From an uncultured Lachnospiraceae bacterium (GTDB lineage Bacteria > Bacillota > Clostridia > Lachnospirales > Lachnospiraceae), in assembly GCA_947175845.1 (NCBI GenBank), contig CAMWOK010000001.1, positions 1 to 36,432 on the forward strand: a stretch of 36,432 bases of DNA, read 5' to 3'. This document shows, piece after piece, positions 1 through 9,393 of this stretch (positions are counted from its first letter, which is position 1; each line of letters begins with the position of its first letter). The notes beneath the pieces were generated by a model. The model was not told the DNA's origin, did no database searches, and was given only the letters and a program-made list of their open reading frames with translations. The position numbers and the translations under genes were made by a program.

Positions 1-1
1 C

Positions 2-250
2 TGCGGCACCTGCAGCTGTTATGGAGACCTGTGCAATGGCTGCAGAGCCTGTGAGGGCATTGTTTTTAATTATACTGAGTGGTGTGCGATCTACACCTGT
101 GTGGCGCATGAGAAAAATCTGAAAAACTGTGGCGCGTGCAAGGCCCTGCCGTGCGATAAATGGCGGGCGATGCGCGATCCCAAGTTTTCGGACGAGGCGT
201 TTGAGCAAAATATCGCCGGCCGTGTGAAGACGCTGCAGGAATTGGGCTGA
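2..250 (+). CDS. DUF3795-type cysteine-rich protein, C-terminal part (5' end outside window)
   Basis: An open frame runs in from the left edge and ends at TGA 248-250, leaving 82 visible codons. The fragment is rich in cysteines: CGTCSC, LCNGCRACEG, then WC, a single C, CGAC and PCDKW. This spacing of CxxC pairs ending in a PC-x-x-W/F element is what I know from DUF3795 proteins, a small zinc- or metal-binding-looking family of unknown function common in anaerobes. No catalytic role can be assigned. The start and upstream context are outside the window. The gene is separated from purL by a 100-bp gap carrying a promoter, so the two are probably separate transcription units. Confidence 0.7.
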   Translation, partial: CGTCSCYGDLCNGCRACEGIVFNYTEWCAIYTCVAHEKNLKNCGACKALPCDKWRAMRDPKFSDEAFEQNIAGRVKTLQELG

Positions 251-273
251 CAAAAAATTGTGAAGATTTGATG

Positions 274-301
274 TTGAAAAATGTGTCGAATCCGTTATAA
301 T
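274..301 (+). promoter_or_regulatory. sigma-A-type promoter of purL
   Basis: TTGAAA (274-279), a 16-bp spacer and a perfect TATAAT (296-301) lie 50 bp before the purL start. The leader is only about 40 nt, so there is no room for a purine riboswitch. No clear PurR box was recognised. Confidence 0.75.
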
Positions 302-350
302 GTAAGTGTTAACAGTTACAATACTTTCATTATAACGGAGGACTCATGGA

Positions 351-3300
351 ATGGGAAATGTGAAACGGATCTACGTTGAGAAAAAGGAAGCCTTTGCTGT
401 GAAGGCAAGGGAACTTGAGGAGGAATTAAAGGGCTATCTGGGTATTACCGGATTGAAAAAGGTCAGAATTTTCATCCGCTACGATGTGGAGAATATTTCG
501 GATGCCACATTTGAGAAGGCTTGCAGCTGTGTATTTTCAGAGCCCCCTGTTGATGATCTGTACATGGAAACCATTGAGATGCCGGCCGGCTCCCGCTGCT
601 TTTCTGTGGAGTTTCTGCCGGGGCAGTTTGATCAGCGCGCGGACTCGGCAGTGCAGTGCGTACAGTTTTTGAAGGAGGACGAGGAGCCCGTCATCAAGAC
701 CGCTGTCACCTATCTGCTGATCGGGACGATCTCTGACAATGAGTTTGACAAGATCAAAAATTACTGCATCAATCCGGTCGATTCGCGGGAGACAGGACTT
801 GAAAAGCCCCAGACGCTGGTGCAGACTTTTGACGAGCCGGCGGATGTGGCAGGCTTTGACGGATTTGTATCCATGGACGAGGATGCGCTGCAGGAGCTGT
901 ACGATTCGCTCGGACTCGCCATGACGTTCAAGGATTTTTTGCATATACAGAACTATTTTCAGAACGAGGAACACCGCGATCCGACGGTGACGGAAATCCG
1001 GGTGCTTGACACCTACTGGTCTGATCACTGCCGCCACACGACGTTCTCGACGGAACTCAGGGACATTGCGTTTGAGGAGGGCTATTACACGGAGCCGATC
1101 CGGACGACGTATGAAAAATATCTTGCCGTCAGGGAGGAAGTCTTTGCGGGCAGCAAAAAGGACAAGTACGTCTGCCTGATGGACCTTGCGCTCATGGCGA
1201 TGCGAAAACTGAAAAAGGACGGTAAGCTGGAGGACATGGAAAAATCGGATGAGATCAATGCATGTTCGATTGTTGTGCCTGTGGAAATTGACAAGGAGGA
1301 CGGCAAGGGTGTCGTCACGGAGGAGTGGCTTGTGAATTTCAAGAATGAGACACACAACCATCCGACAGAGATCGAGCCGTTTGGCGGTGCTGCGACCTGC
1401 CTTGGCGGTGCGATCCGCGATCCCCTCTCTGGGCGTACATATGTTTATCAGGCGATGCGTGTGACCGGGGCAGCTGACCCGACGACTCCCGTGGAGAACA
1501 CTATGCGGGGCAAGCTTTCCCAGAAAAAGCTGGTGCGTGGGGCTGCGAGCGGATATTCGTCTTATGGCAACCAGATAGGACTTGCGACGGGACTTGTGAA
1601 GGAAGTGTATCACCCGAATTATGTCGCCAAGAGAATGGAGATCGGCGCGGTGATAGCTGCGGCGCCGAGAGCAGATGTCATCCGCGAAACATCCGATCCG
1701 GGGGATATCATCATCCTGCTCGGCGGGCGCACGGGGCGCGACGGCTGCGGCGGAGCGACAGGTTCCTCCAAGGTGCACACGACCGCGTCGCTGACGACGT
1801 GCGGCGCGGAGGTTCAGAAGGGGAATGCGCCGACGGAGCGCAAGCTGCAGCGCCTGTTCCGCAGGCCGGAGGTCAGCAGACTCATCAAGAAGTGCAACGA
1901 TTTTGGTGCGGGCGGCGTGTCCGTGGCGATCGGAGAGCTCGCGGACGGGCTTGTCGTGGACATGGACAAAGTGCCGAAAAAGTATGCGGGACTCGACGGG
2001 ACGGAGCTTGCCATCTCAGAGTCGCAGGAGCGGATGGCAGTCGTCGTGGACCCGAAAAATGCGGATCCGTTTCTCGCATACGCCGCGGAGGAGAATCTTG
2101 AGGCTGTGAAAGTGGCGACCGTCACAGAGGAGCCGAGGCTTGCGCTGATGTGGAGGGGCAAAAAAGTTGTGGATATCGCGCGCGCGTTCCTCGACACGAA
2201 CGGTGCGCACCAGGAGACAGGCGTCTTTGTGGACACTCCGGTGGAGGAGGACAACTATTTTCACAAAACAGCTGTCAAAAAGGTGGCAGAGGCGCTGGAA
2301 CAGGGGGATGTGAAGGGCGCTGTGCTCGCCACGCTGGGCGATCTCAATGTGTGTTCCCAGAAAGGACTCGTGGAAATGTTTGACGCGTCCATCGGTGCGG
2401 GCAGTGTGTTTATGCCCTACGGCGGCAAGTACCAGCTTACGGAGACACAGGCGATGGTCGCAAAACTTCCGGTATTGAAGGGAAAGACAGATGTTGTGAC
2501 GATGATGGCGCACGGCTTTGACCCCTATCTGTCGAGCTGGAGTCCATACCACGGGGCAGTGTACGCAGTGACGGAATCCATGGCAAAGATTGTGGCAGCA
2601 GGCGGGGACTACAGGAAGATCCGCTTTACCTTCCAGGAGTATTTCCGGCGCATGGCGGAGGATCCCGCGCGCTGGAGTCAGCCGTTTGCGGCATTGCTGG
2701 GCGCATACGACGCGCAGATGGGATACGGACTGCCCTCTATCGGCGGCAAAGACTCCATGTCCGGCACCTTTAACAAGATTGACGTTCCGCCCACACTTGT
2801 CTCGTTCGCTGTGGATGTCGCGAAGAAGCAGGATATCATCACGCCGGAACTGAAGCGGGCCGGGGATAAGCTTGTCGTGTTCGATCTGCCTAAGGATGCA
2901 TATGATCTGCCCGATTATGAGAAGGTTATGGCGCTCTACAGCGGCATTGCAAAGTTGATCGCCGACCGGGTGATCGTGGCAGCCTACGCGCTTGACTCCA
3001 AAGGGATTGTGGCATCGGCGGCGAAGATGGCATTCGGAAACAAGATGGGCGTGAAGTTTGAGGACACCCTGGAGACAGAGGCGCTCTTTGCAAACGGGCT
3101 GGGCGGTATTCTTGCGGAGGTTTCTGCCGAGCGGCTTTGCGCGTTGTCAGAGAGCGGCCTGGCGTACCGGACAGCGGGTACAGTGTGCGTGGAGAACGAA
3201 GGATTTGCGTATCGGGATACAGTGATATCCATGGAGGAAGCGCTGAGAGCCTGGACGTCCAGACTTGAGAAGGTGTTCCCGACAAAGGCTGTCAGGGGAA

Positions 3301-4163
3301 CGGACGAGATTGAGACGAAACTCTATGAGACAAAGGACATCTATGTGTGCAAAAACAAGGTGGCAAAGCCGACGGTGTTCATACCGGTGTTCCCGGGCAC
3401 AAACTGCGAGTATGACTCGACAATCGCGTTCGAGCGCGCAGGCGCGAACGTTGTGACGAAGGTCTTTCGCAACCTGTCAGCGGAGGATATCCGGGATTCC
3501 GTCGACGCGTTTGCGCGGGCGATAGACCAGGCCCAGATCATTATGTTCCCGGGCGGATTCTCTGCTGGTGACGAGCCGGACGGAAGCGCGAAGTTCTTCG
3601 CGACGGCATTTCAGAACGCAAAGCTCAAGGAGGCTGTGGGCAGGCTTCTGAATGAGCGGGATGGACTGGCGCTGGGAATCTGCAACGGATTCCAGGCGAT
3701 GATCAAGCTTGGACTCGTACCTTACGGTGAGATTGCAGGGCAGAAGGAGGACTCACCGACCCTGACGTTCAACACCATCAACCGCCATATTTCCAGGATG
3801 GTGTACACAAAAGTGGTCACAAACAAGTCACCGTGGCTGCAGCTTTCTGAGCTTGGCAGAACCTATGTGACACCGGCTTCCCACGGTGAGGGAAGATTTG
3901 TTGCGCCGAAGGAGTGGATTGACAGGCTTTTTGCCAACGGGCAGGTTGCGACGCAGTATGCGGATCATGACGGGAAACTTTCCATGGATGAAGAGTGGAA
4001 TGTGAACGGTTCCTATGCGGCAATCGAAGGTATCACCTCCCCCGACGGAAGGTGCCTTGGCAAGATGGCGCACGTGGAGCGCCGCGGCGATGCTGTTGCC
4101 ATGAACATTTACGGGGAGCAGGATCTCAAAATTTTCGAGGCCGGCGTGCAGTATTTCAAGTAA
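351..4163 (+). CDS. purL: Phosphoribosylformylglycinamidine synthase, single-chain form
   Basis: This enzyme converts FGAR, glutamine and ATP to FGAM, the fourth step of purine synthesis, in the cytosol. The 1270-aa length fits the large fused form: an N-terminal PurS-like region, two AIR-synthase-type halves (glycine-rich GRTGRDGCGGATGSS, and GIGGKDSMSG-like SIGGKDSMSG) and a C-terminal class I glutaminase from about residue 1003. The glutaminase triad is visible: Cys1111 in GICNGFQ, His1178 and Glu1180 in ASHGEGRF. GGAGG at 337-341 sits 9 bases from the ATG at 351. Another ATG at 346 is closer (4 bases) but opens only a five-codon frame (MEWEM) that ends inside the purL start region. The other purine genes of this window lie 24 kb downstream, so purL is a separate unit, closed by a bidirectional terminator. 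Confidence 0.97.
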   Translation: MGNVKRIYVEKKEAFAVKARELEEELKGYLGITGLKKVRIFIRYDVENISDATFEKACSCVFSEPPVDDLYMETIEMPAGSRCFSVEFLPGQFDQRADSAVQCVQFLKEDEEPVIKTAVTYLLIGTISDNEFDKIKNYCINPVDSRETGLEKPQTLVQTFDEPADVAGFDGFVSMDEDALQELYDSLGLAMTFKDFLHIQNYFQNEEHRDPTVTEIRVLDTYWSDHCRHTTFSTELRDIAFEEGYYTEPIRTTYEKYLAVREEVFAGSKKDKYVCLMDLALMAMRKLKKDGKLEDMEKSDEINACSIVVPVEIDKEDGKGVVTEEWLVNFKNETHNHPTEIEPFGGAATCLGGAIRDPLSGRTYVYQAMRVTGAADPTTPVENTMRGKLSQKKLVRGAASGYSSYGNQIGLATGLVKEVYHPNYVAKRMEIGAVIAAAPRADVIRETSDPGDIIILLGGRTGRDGCGGATGSSKVHTTASLTTCGAEVQKGNAPTERKLQRLFRRPEVSRLIKKCNDFGAGGVSVAIGELADGLVVDMDKVPKKYAGLDGTELAISESQERMAVVVDPKNADPFLAYAAEENLEAVKVATVTEEPRLALMWRGKKVVDIARAFLDTNGAHQETGVFVDTPVEEDNYFHKTAVKKVAEALEQGDVKGAVLATLGDLNVCSQKGLVEMFDASIGAGSVFMPYGGKYQLTETQAMVAKLPVLKGKTDVVTMMAHGFDPYLSSWSPYHGAVYAVTESMAKIVAAGGDYRKIRFTFQEYFRRMAEDPARWSQPFAALLGAYDAQMGYGLPSIGGKDSMSGTFNKIDVPPTLVSFAVDVAKKQDIITPELKRAGDKLVVFDLPKDAYDLPDYEKVMALYSGIAKLIADRVIVAAYALDSKGIVASAAKMAFGNKMGVKFEDTLETEALFANGLGGILAEVSAERLCALSESGLAYRTAGTVCVENEGFAYRDTVISMEEALRAWTSRLEKVFPTKAVRGTDEIETKLYETKDIYVCKNKVAKPTVFIPVFPGTNCEYDSTIAFERAGANVVTKVFRNLSAEDIRDSVDAFARAIDQAQIIMFPGGFSAGDEPDGSAKFFATAFQNAKLKEAVGRLLNERDGLALGICNGFQAMIKLGLVPYGEIAGQKEDSPTLTFNTINRHISRMVYTKVVTNKSPWLQLSELGRTYVTPASHGEGRFVAPKEWIDRLFANGQVATQYADHDGKLSMDEEWNVNGSYAAIEGITSPDGRCLGKMAHVERRGDAVAMNIYGEQDLKIFEAGVQYFK

Positions 4164-4171
4164 AAGAGATG

Positions 4172-4222
4172 ACAAAAATAAGAGCTTTCGGCACGGTACT
4201 GTGTCGAAGCTCTTATTTTTGT
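4172..4222. terminator. Bidirectional terminator between purL and the chemotaxis gene
   Basis: ACAAAAATAAGAGCTTTCG (4172-4190) pairs with the arm at 4201-4222 (gtgtcgaagctcttatttttgt) around a short loop. It is A-rich on one side and T-rich on the other, so it can end both convergent genes. Confidence 0.9.
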
Positions 4223-4233
4223 GCGGTTCTGAT

Positions 4234-5931
4234 TTAGTTTTTCAGCGAGAACTGTCCAATCAGCCCGTTGAGGATGGTTGCCTGTGCGGATAACTCCTGG
4301 CTCGTCGCAGACGCCTCCTGCGCGGTTGCGGCGTTGCTCTGCACAACCTCTGAAATCTGGTTGATGCCCTTCTCAGCCTGCCGCATGGCCTCTGTCTGGT
4401 CGTCCACCATCGTCTTGAGATTCTGGGAGAAGTCGGCAATCTGCTTGATGCCGTCCACCACAGAGCCGATCGCGGTCGCGGCATTTTCTGCTGCGCGGTT
4501 TCCCTCTGTGACTTCGCGGATGGACCCTTCGATCAGTTCTCTGGTATCGACGGCAGCCTTTGCGCTCTGGTTTGCCAGCACGCGGATCTGGTCTGCAACA
4601 ACGGCAAAACCACGTCCGGATTCCCCTGCTCTTGCGGCCTCGATGGAGGCATTGAGCGACAGGAGATTGGTCTGGGATGCGATGGACTCAATCTCGGAGA
4701 TAATATCGCCGATTCTGTTGGAAGCGGTGTTGATACGCTCCATGGCCGCCATCATGGAGTTCATCTCCTCGCGGCTGTTGTCGGCCTGGTCTGCGTAGTG
4801 TTTTGCCTTCACGTAAGACTCGTCCGCGCTCTGTGCACTCTTTTCCATGGTTGCAGTAATGTTGGAGATTGTGGCATGCAGTTCCATGACTGCGTTGGTC
4901 TGCTCTGTGGCGCCCTCCGCAAGCACCTGTGATGCGTCGGCAAGGTCGCCGGACCCGGAGGATACCTGGTTGGAGACTTCTCCGATGGAGGTAAGGGTCT
5001 CCACCATCTGATCGCGCAGTCCGTGCATGGATTCATAGAGTTTCTGGAAATCCCCGGTATATTTTTCGGAATAGCTGGATTTGACTGCGTAGTTTCCGCC
5101 TGCCATGTGTCCCAGCACTTCACTGATATCGTGGATGATGATGTTCAGGTTGTTTGCCATCTCGGAGGCATCCTTTTCCATATATTCCACTTCATCCCCG
5201 GTCTCAACCAGCGGGAACGGAGAGGAGAGATCTCCTGCGGAAAAGGTTTTGAGGCGCTGTCCGAGTTTTCCCAGAGGGGATGCGATGCCCTTTGCGATCT
5301 GTTTTCCAATCTTGGTCGACAGCACCATGGCGATGGCGATGATCGCAATGATTGCGATTGCAAGTACAATGCCGGCAAGGTTCAGGATTGTGGAAAGCTT
5401 GTTACCCTCGATCACCTTCACATTCAGGAGGGATTCGAGCTTGGTGTAAATGCTGTTGTAGGCGGGAGCGAGATCATCGAGTGCGATATCCTGCGCCTGT
5501 ATACAGAGTTCCCGGTTTGTTGTGGCTCCGAGCGCCATGATCTGGTCATCAAGCTTCCAGTACGCATCGAGCTCGCTGCAGATCGCATCGTAGGTTGCCC
5601 GGCCGTCCTCTGAAACGATCGTTTTTTCAATTTCAGCAAAGTATTCTGTAAAAAGAATCCGGTTCTGTTTGTGCTGCTCGACTACTGTGGCAATCGCATC
5701 TGCATTGTCGTATCCTATCGCTGCCCGGAGCGACGAGCGCGCATCTGCAAATTCAAACAGTGCCTTTCCGATATCGCCCTGTGCAAAACCGTAATTGTGT
5801 AGAGCATATGAATATCTGTTAGAGATGATCACCAAGGCAATCAGACCCAGAATGGCCACTGCTGCCGGGATGGATGCTACCTTGAAAAAAGAATTGGTAA
5901 GCTTTTTCTCGATGCTTGCTTGTTCGTTCAT
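4234..5931 (-). CDS. Methyl-accepting chemotaxis protein
   Basis: A 565-aa transmembrane chemoreceptor. In order: TM1 at about residues 18-38; a mostly helical extracytoplasmic sensor of about 140 residues, resembling four-helix-bundle sensors; TM2 at about 181-206 (very Ile/Ala-rich); a HAMP linker at about 207-260; and a C-terminal signalling coiled coil. The signalling tip around residues 412-460 carries the hallmark run IASQTNLLSLNASIEAARAG followed by GFAVVADQIRVLA, which docks CheA/CheW. There is no C-terminal CheR-binding pentapeptide; the protein ends QFSLKN. GGGGGA lies 10 bases before the ATG. No chemotaxis or flagellar gene is adjacent, so it is an orphan receptor, and the ligand cannot be read from sequence. 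A sigma-A-like promoter is present, but no sigma-28 promoter was recognised. Confidence 0.95.
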   Translation of the reverse strand: MNEQASIEKKLTNSFFKVASIPAAVAILGLIALVIISNRYSYALHNYGFAQGDIGKALFEFADARSSLRAAIGYDNADAIATVVEQHKQNRILFTEYFAEIEKTIVSEDGRATYDAICSELDAYWKLDDQIMALGATTNRELCIQAQDIALDDLAPAYNSIYTKLESLLNVKVIEGNKLSTILNLAGIVLAIAIIAIIAIAMVLSTKIGKQIAKGIASPLGKLGQRLKTFSAGDLSSPFPLVETGDEVEYMEKDASEMANNLNIIIHDISEVLGHMAGGNYAVKSSYSEKYTGDFQKLYESMHGLRDQMVETLTSIGEVSNQVSSGSGDLADASQVLAEGATEQTNAVMELHATISNITATMEKSAQSADESYVKAKHYADQADNSREEMNSMMAAMERINTASNRIGDIISEIESIASQTNLLSLNASIEAARAGESGRGFAVVADQIRVLANQSAKAAVDTRELIEGSIREVTEGNRAAENAATAIGSVVDGIKQIADFSQNLKTMVDDQTEAMRQAEKGINQISEVVQSNAATAQEASATSQELSAQATILNGLIGQFSLKN

Positions 5932-6004
5932 TGTAATATGTTCCCCCTTCTTCGTGCGTTGTAGTTCTTTTGTTGGTAAATTTTACTTGTGCATATCACA
6001 TTTT

Positions 6005-6032
6005 ATTATATCTTATTTAGGGAAATATGCAA
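6005..6032 (-). promoter_or_regulatory. Promoter of the chemotaxis receptor gene
   Basis: On the minus strand TTGCAT (6032-6027), a 16-bp spacer and TATAAT (6010-6005) precede the gene, giving a leader of about 70 nt. Confidence 0.55.
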
Positions 6033-6100
6033 GGTTAAAACTGGCTAAAAAATACGAAACATTAGCATAATTTACAAAATTACAAAAGAAAAATCAAGGA

Positions 6101-6129
6101 TTGTGCAAAACGCAGGTGTCATGTATAAT
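6101..6129 (+). promoter_or_regulatory. Promoter of the MATE gene
   Basis: TTGTGC (6101-6106), a 17-bp spacer and TATAAT (6124-6129) lie 45 bp before the chosen start. Its position rules out the in-frame upstream start at 6103, which would fall inside the promoter. Confidence 0.65.
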
Positions 6130-6174
6130 ATAGGGAATGGAAAAATACATGGCGGACATAAATCGGGGGGAAGT

Positions 6175-7572
6175 ATGAAGATACGGTCAAAGTTTATCGG
6201 AAACAGGGATTTTTACAGGATGGTGCTGATGATAGCAGTGCCGATCATGATACAGAACGGAATCACCAACTTTGTCAGCCTGCTCGACAATATTATGATC
6301 GGGCAGGTCGGAACGGAGCAGATGTCGGGGGTGGCGATCGTCAACCAGCTGATTTTTGTCTACAATCTGTGCATTTTTGGCGGTGTGTCCGGGGCGGGCA
6401 TCTTTACAGCGCAGTATTTCGGGCAGGGGAATCATGAGGGCGTGCGCCAGACGATGCGCTTTAAGCTGTGGATGGTCGCGGTTATCACAGCGTTGACAGC
6501 TGCTCTGTTCCTGGGATTCGGCACGAACCTGATAAGCGCCTACCTGAAGGGGGAAGGTTCTGCAACGAGCATCGCGCAGACGCTGTCCCACGGGGAACGC
6601 TACCTCAGGATTATGTTGATCGGCCTTCCGGCGTTTGCACTGGTACAGATCTACTCGAGTACACTGCGCGAGTGCGGGCAGACACTCCTGCCCATGAAAG
6701 CGGGAATAGCGGCTGTTATTGTAAATCTGGTGTTCAATTACATCCTGATTTATGGTAAGTTTGGCGCGCCGGCTCTCGGCGTGAGCGGTGCGGCGATCGC
6801 GACGGTTCTTTCGCGCTATGTCGAGATGCTGATCACGGTGGCTGGTGTCCATCGAAAATGCCGTGGGGAAAACGCGGCGTACGCGTTTGTATCCGGGCTG
6901 TACCGCACGCTGAAAGTGCCGCGGGAACTGATGTTTAAGATTATTAAGAAGGGGAGCCCGCTCCTGTTCAACGAGACGCTGTGGGCGGCGGGAATGGCGA
7001 TGCTCACGCAGTGCTATTCCGTGCGCGGCCTGAATGTGGTCGCAGGACTCAATGTGTCCAATACCATAAACAATGTGTTCAACATTGTGTTTATCGCGCT
7101 GGGGGATTCGGTTGCCATCATTGTAGGGCAGCTTCTGGGAGCCGGAAAGATGCGGGAAGCGAGGGATACAGACAACAAACTGATTGCTTTTTCTGTGATG
7201 TGCTGCACCGGGGTGGCGTTTGTCATGTTTCTCATGGCGCCGCTGTTTCCGCAGCTGTACAGGATCAGCGACGAGGCGCGCCTGCTTGCAGGGCAGTTTA
7301 TTATGGCCACTGCCATCTTCATGCCGCAGAACGCGTTCCTGCACGCGGCGTACTTCACACTGCGATCCGGCGGAAAGACAATCATCACATTTTTGTTTGA
7401 CAGCGTGTTTATCTGGTGTGTGAGCGTTGTGATCGCGTTCACACTCAGCCGATATACGGGGCTGCCCGTCATCGCAGTGTACGCGATGGTGCAGCTCGGG
7501 GACATCATTAAGTGCATTATCGGTTTTATACTGGTCAGAAAGGGTGTGTGGCTGCAAAATATTGTGGCATAA
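6175..7572 (+). CDS. MATE-family multidrug/Na+ antiporter-type efflux protein
   Basis: A 465-aa integral membrane protein with about twelve hydrophobic helices in two similar halves. It begins with the typical MATE entry (RDFYRMVLMIAVPIMIQNGI, then SLLDNIMIGQVG) and has the second-half counterpart GDSVAIIVGQLLGAG. Family members export cationic compounds or metabolites in exchange for Na+ or H+ across the cytoplasmic membrane; the substrate here is not predictable. The start at 6175 is chosen because GGGGGAAG directly precedes it and the promoter ends at 6129. It is a single gene, divergent from the chemoreceptor and closed by a bidirectional terminator shared with the ABC pair. Confidence 0.93.
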   Translation: MKIRSKFIGNRDFYRMVLMIAVPIMIQNGITNFVSLLDNIMIGQVGTEQMSGVAIVNQLIFVYNLCIFGGVSGAGIFTAQYFGQGNHEGVRQTMRFKLWMVAVITALTAALFLGFGTNLISAYLKGEGSATSIAQTLSHGERYLRIMLIGLPAFALVQIYSSTLRECGQTLLPMKAGIAAVIVNLVFNYILIYGKFGAPALGVSGAAIATVLSRYVEMLITVAGVHRKCRGENAAYAFVSGLYRTLKVPRELMFKIIKKGSPLLFNETLWAAGMAMLTQCYSVRGLNVVAGLNVSNTINNVFNIVFIALGDSVAIIVGQLLGAGKMREARDTDNKLIAFSVMCCTGVAFVMFLMAPLFPQLYRISDEARLLAGQFIMATAIFMPQNAFLHAAYFTLRSGGKTIITFLFDSVFIWCVSVVIAFTLSRYTGLPVIAVYAMVQLGDIIKCIIGFILVRKGVWLQNIVA

Positions 7573-7604
7573 AAAAATGAGCGCATTTACGCGCTCATTT
7601 TTTT
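7571..7604. terminator. Bidirectional terminator between MATE and ABC genes
   Basis: Seven A's and TGAGCGC (7571-7584), a 6-base loop, and GCGCTCA with seven T's (7591-7604) form a perfect 14-bp arm. It overlaps the stop codons of both convergent genes. Confidence 0.92.
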
Positions 7605-9393
7605 ATTTCGCTGCCAGAAAGTCATACTGTGACATAAACAGATTATAGTACTCACCCTTCTGCGCAAGCAGTTCATCGTGCGTGCCTGCTTCGAGGATGT
7701 TTCCCTTGTCGACGTACATGATGCAGCTCGCATTCTTGATGGTCGAGAGCCGGTGGGCGATGATGAAGGATGTACGTCCCTCGAGCAGCCTGTTGAGGCC
7801 CTTCTGGAGCAGGATTTCGGTTTCGGTGTCAATGCTTGAGGTCGCCTCGTCGAGGATCAGGATTGCCGGGTTTTCGAGCAGCGCCCGCGCGAAGCTGATG
7901 AGCTGCCGCTGACCGGCAGAGAGCCGGCTTCCGCGCTCGTTGACCTGTGTCTGATAACCGTTTTCCATCTCCATGATAAAATCGTGGGCACACACGGTCT
8001 TGGCGGCGTTGATCACCTCCTCGTCGGTGGCGGTCAGATTTCCATAACGAATGTTATCCATAATGGTTCCCGAGAAGATGAAGCTGTCCTGCATCATGAT
8101 TCCCATCTGGCTGCGCAGTGACTTTAAGGTCACATGGGAGATGTCGGTGCCGTCAATCAGTATTTTGCCGGAATCCACATTGTAGAAACGGCTGATAAGA
8201 TTTACAATAGTCGACTTTCCGGCGCCTGTAGGGCCAACGATGGCATAAGTGTCGCCGGGGGCTGCCGTGAAGTTTACCTTGTTCAGAATCTGCACATTGT
8301 CCTCGTAGCTGAAGCAGACATCCTGAAACTCCACCCGCCCGTCGATCGGCGGCATGGGCACCGCGTCCGCGGCGTCCTTCACATTGACCGGCTCATCGAT
8401 CGTCTCAAAAATGCGCTCCAGGTACGCGATGGCTGTGAGCAGCGCGTTGTAGAAGGAAGCGAGCGTGTTGATCGGCTCCCAGAATCTCGAGATATATGAG
8501 GTGAACGCAATCAGGATGCCGACGGTCACACCGTAGATCTCCCCGGAGATCCAGCCAATTCCTATCACATAGATAAACGCCGTCGTGACGGTCGAGATGG
8601 AGTCAATGCAGGGCCACATGATAAAGTTGTATTTGACGGCACGCATCCAGGCACTCCGGTAGCTGTCGCTCAGGTGGTTAAAGATCGAGGTGTTCTCGCG
8701 CTCGCGCACGAACGACTGCGTGACGCGGATGCCGTTGATGCTCTCCGCGATGTAGGCGGTGAGGTTGGACTGCTTGTTGCTCTGGATCTGCCACGCGCGC
8801 CGCTGGCGCCGCTTCACGAACACGATGACAGCAAAGAGCACAGGCAGTCCGCACAGGCAGATCAGCGTGAGCCGCACATGCAGCAGGAGCATAAAAATCA
8901 GGATAAATATTAAATTGCACATGTCTGTTATCGTGTTGATGATACCGTTGGAGAGCAGGTCACTCAAACTGTTCACATAGTTGACCACGCGCACCTGTAT
9001 CTTTCCGTGCGGGCGGTCGTCGTAGTAGGAGAACGGCAGCTCCTGCAGATGGCAGAAGATATCGGATCGCAGCTGGTGCACAATCGCCTGGCCGATGCGG
9101 CTGGTGATGCGTATCTTTAAGCGGATGCAGACGCAGGTATACAATACAATAACAAGTGATATCAAAGTGATCACAACAATCGACCGAACGTCTTTTGCCG
9201 GAATGCAGGTGTCCATGATCTCGCTGATAAACATCGGGAAGAGCATGGTCAGCGCGGAGGAGGACAGCATCAGAAACAGTGCAAACGCAAGCTGGGCGCG
9301 GTAGGGCCTGACATACTCAAACACGCGCTTGAGCTGGCTCAGGTCAAATTTGTCCTCCATCACTTCATCAATGTCATATTTATTTCGTGCCAT
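7603..9393 (-). CDS. ABC exporter half-transporter, catalytically canonical subunit
   Basis: A 596-aa type I (ABCB-like) exporter subunit: a six-helix transmembrane domain (about residues 30-340) followed by a nucleotide-binding domain. Walker A GPTGAGKST is at about residue 386, the signature LSAGQRQL at about 490, Walker B ILILDEATSSID at about 509 with the catalytic Glu present, and the H-loop IIAHRLSTI at about 544 with its His. The signature has Ala in place of the first Gly of LSGGQ. The start at 9393 follows AAGGAGG with good spacing and overlaps the end of the upstream subunit gene by 14 bp, which points to translational coupling. With its partner it should form one heterodimer; the substrate (drug, lipid or peptide) cannot be told. 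Confidence 0.93.
   Translation of the reverse strand: MARNKYDIDEVMEDKFDLSQLKRVFEYVRPYRAQLAFALFLMLSSSALTMLFPMFISEIMDTCIPAKDVRSIVVITLISLVIVLYTCVCIRLKIRITSRIGQAIVHQLRSDIFCHLQELPFSYYDDRPHGKIQVRVVNYVNSLSDLLSNGIINTITDMCNLIFILIFMLLLHVRLTLICLCGLPVLFAVIVFVKRRQRRAWQIQSNKQSNLTAYIAESINGIRVTQSFVRERENTSIFNHLSDSYRSAWMRAVKYNFIMWPCIDSISTVTTAFIYVIGIGWISGEIYGVTVGILIAFTSYISRFWEPINTLASFYNALLTAIAYLERIFETIDEPVNVKDAADAVPMPPIDGRVEFQDVCFSYEDNVQILNKVNFTAAPGDTYAIVGPTGAGKSTIVNLISRFYNVDSGKILIDGTDISHVTLKSLRSQMGIMMQDSFIFSGTIMDNIRYGNLTATDEEVINAAKTVCAHDFIMEMENGYQTQVNERGSRLSAGQRQLISFARALLENPAILILDEATSSIDTETEILLQKGLNRLLEGRTSFIIAHRLSTIKNASCIMYVDKGNILEAGTHDELLAQKGEYYNLFMSQYDFLAAK

Noticed and set aside
537..1778. Long open frame (413 codons) antisense to purL
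   Set aside because: It is composed of His/Arg-rich sequence typical of the reverse frame of a GC-rich gene, and purL on the other strand is certain.
6103..6174. Upstream in-frame start for the MATE protein at 6103
   Set aside because: It lies between the -35 and -10 of the promoter and has no ribosome site; 6175 has a strong one.
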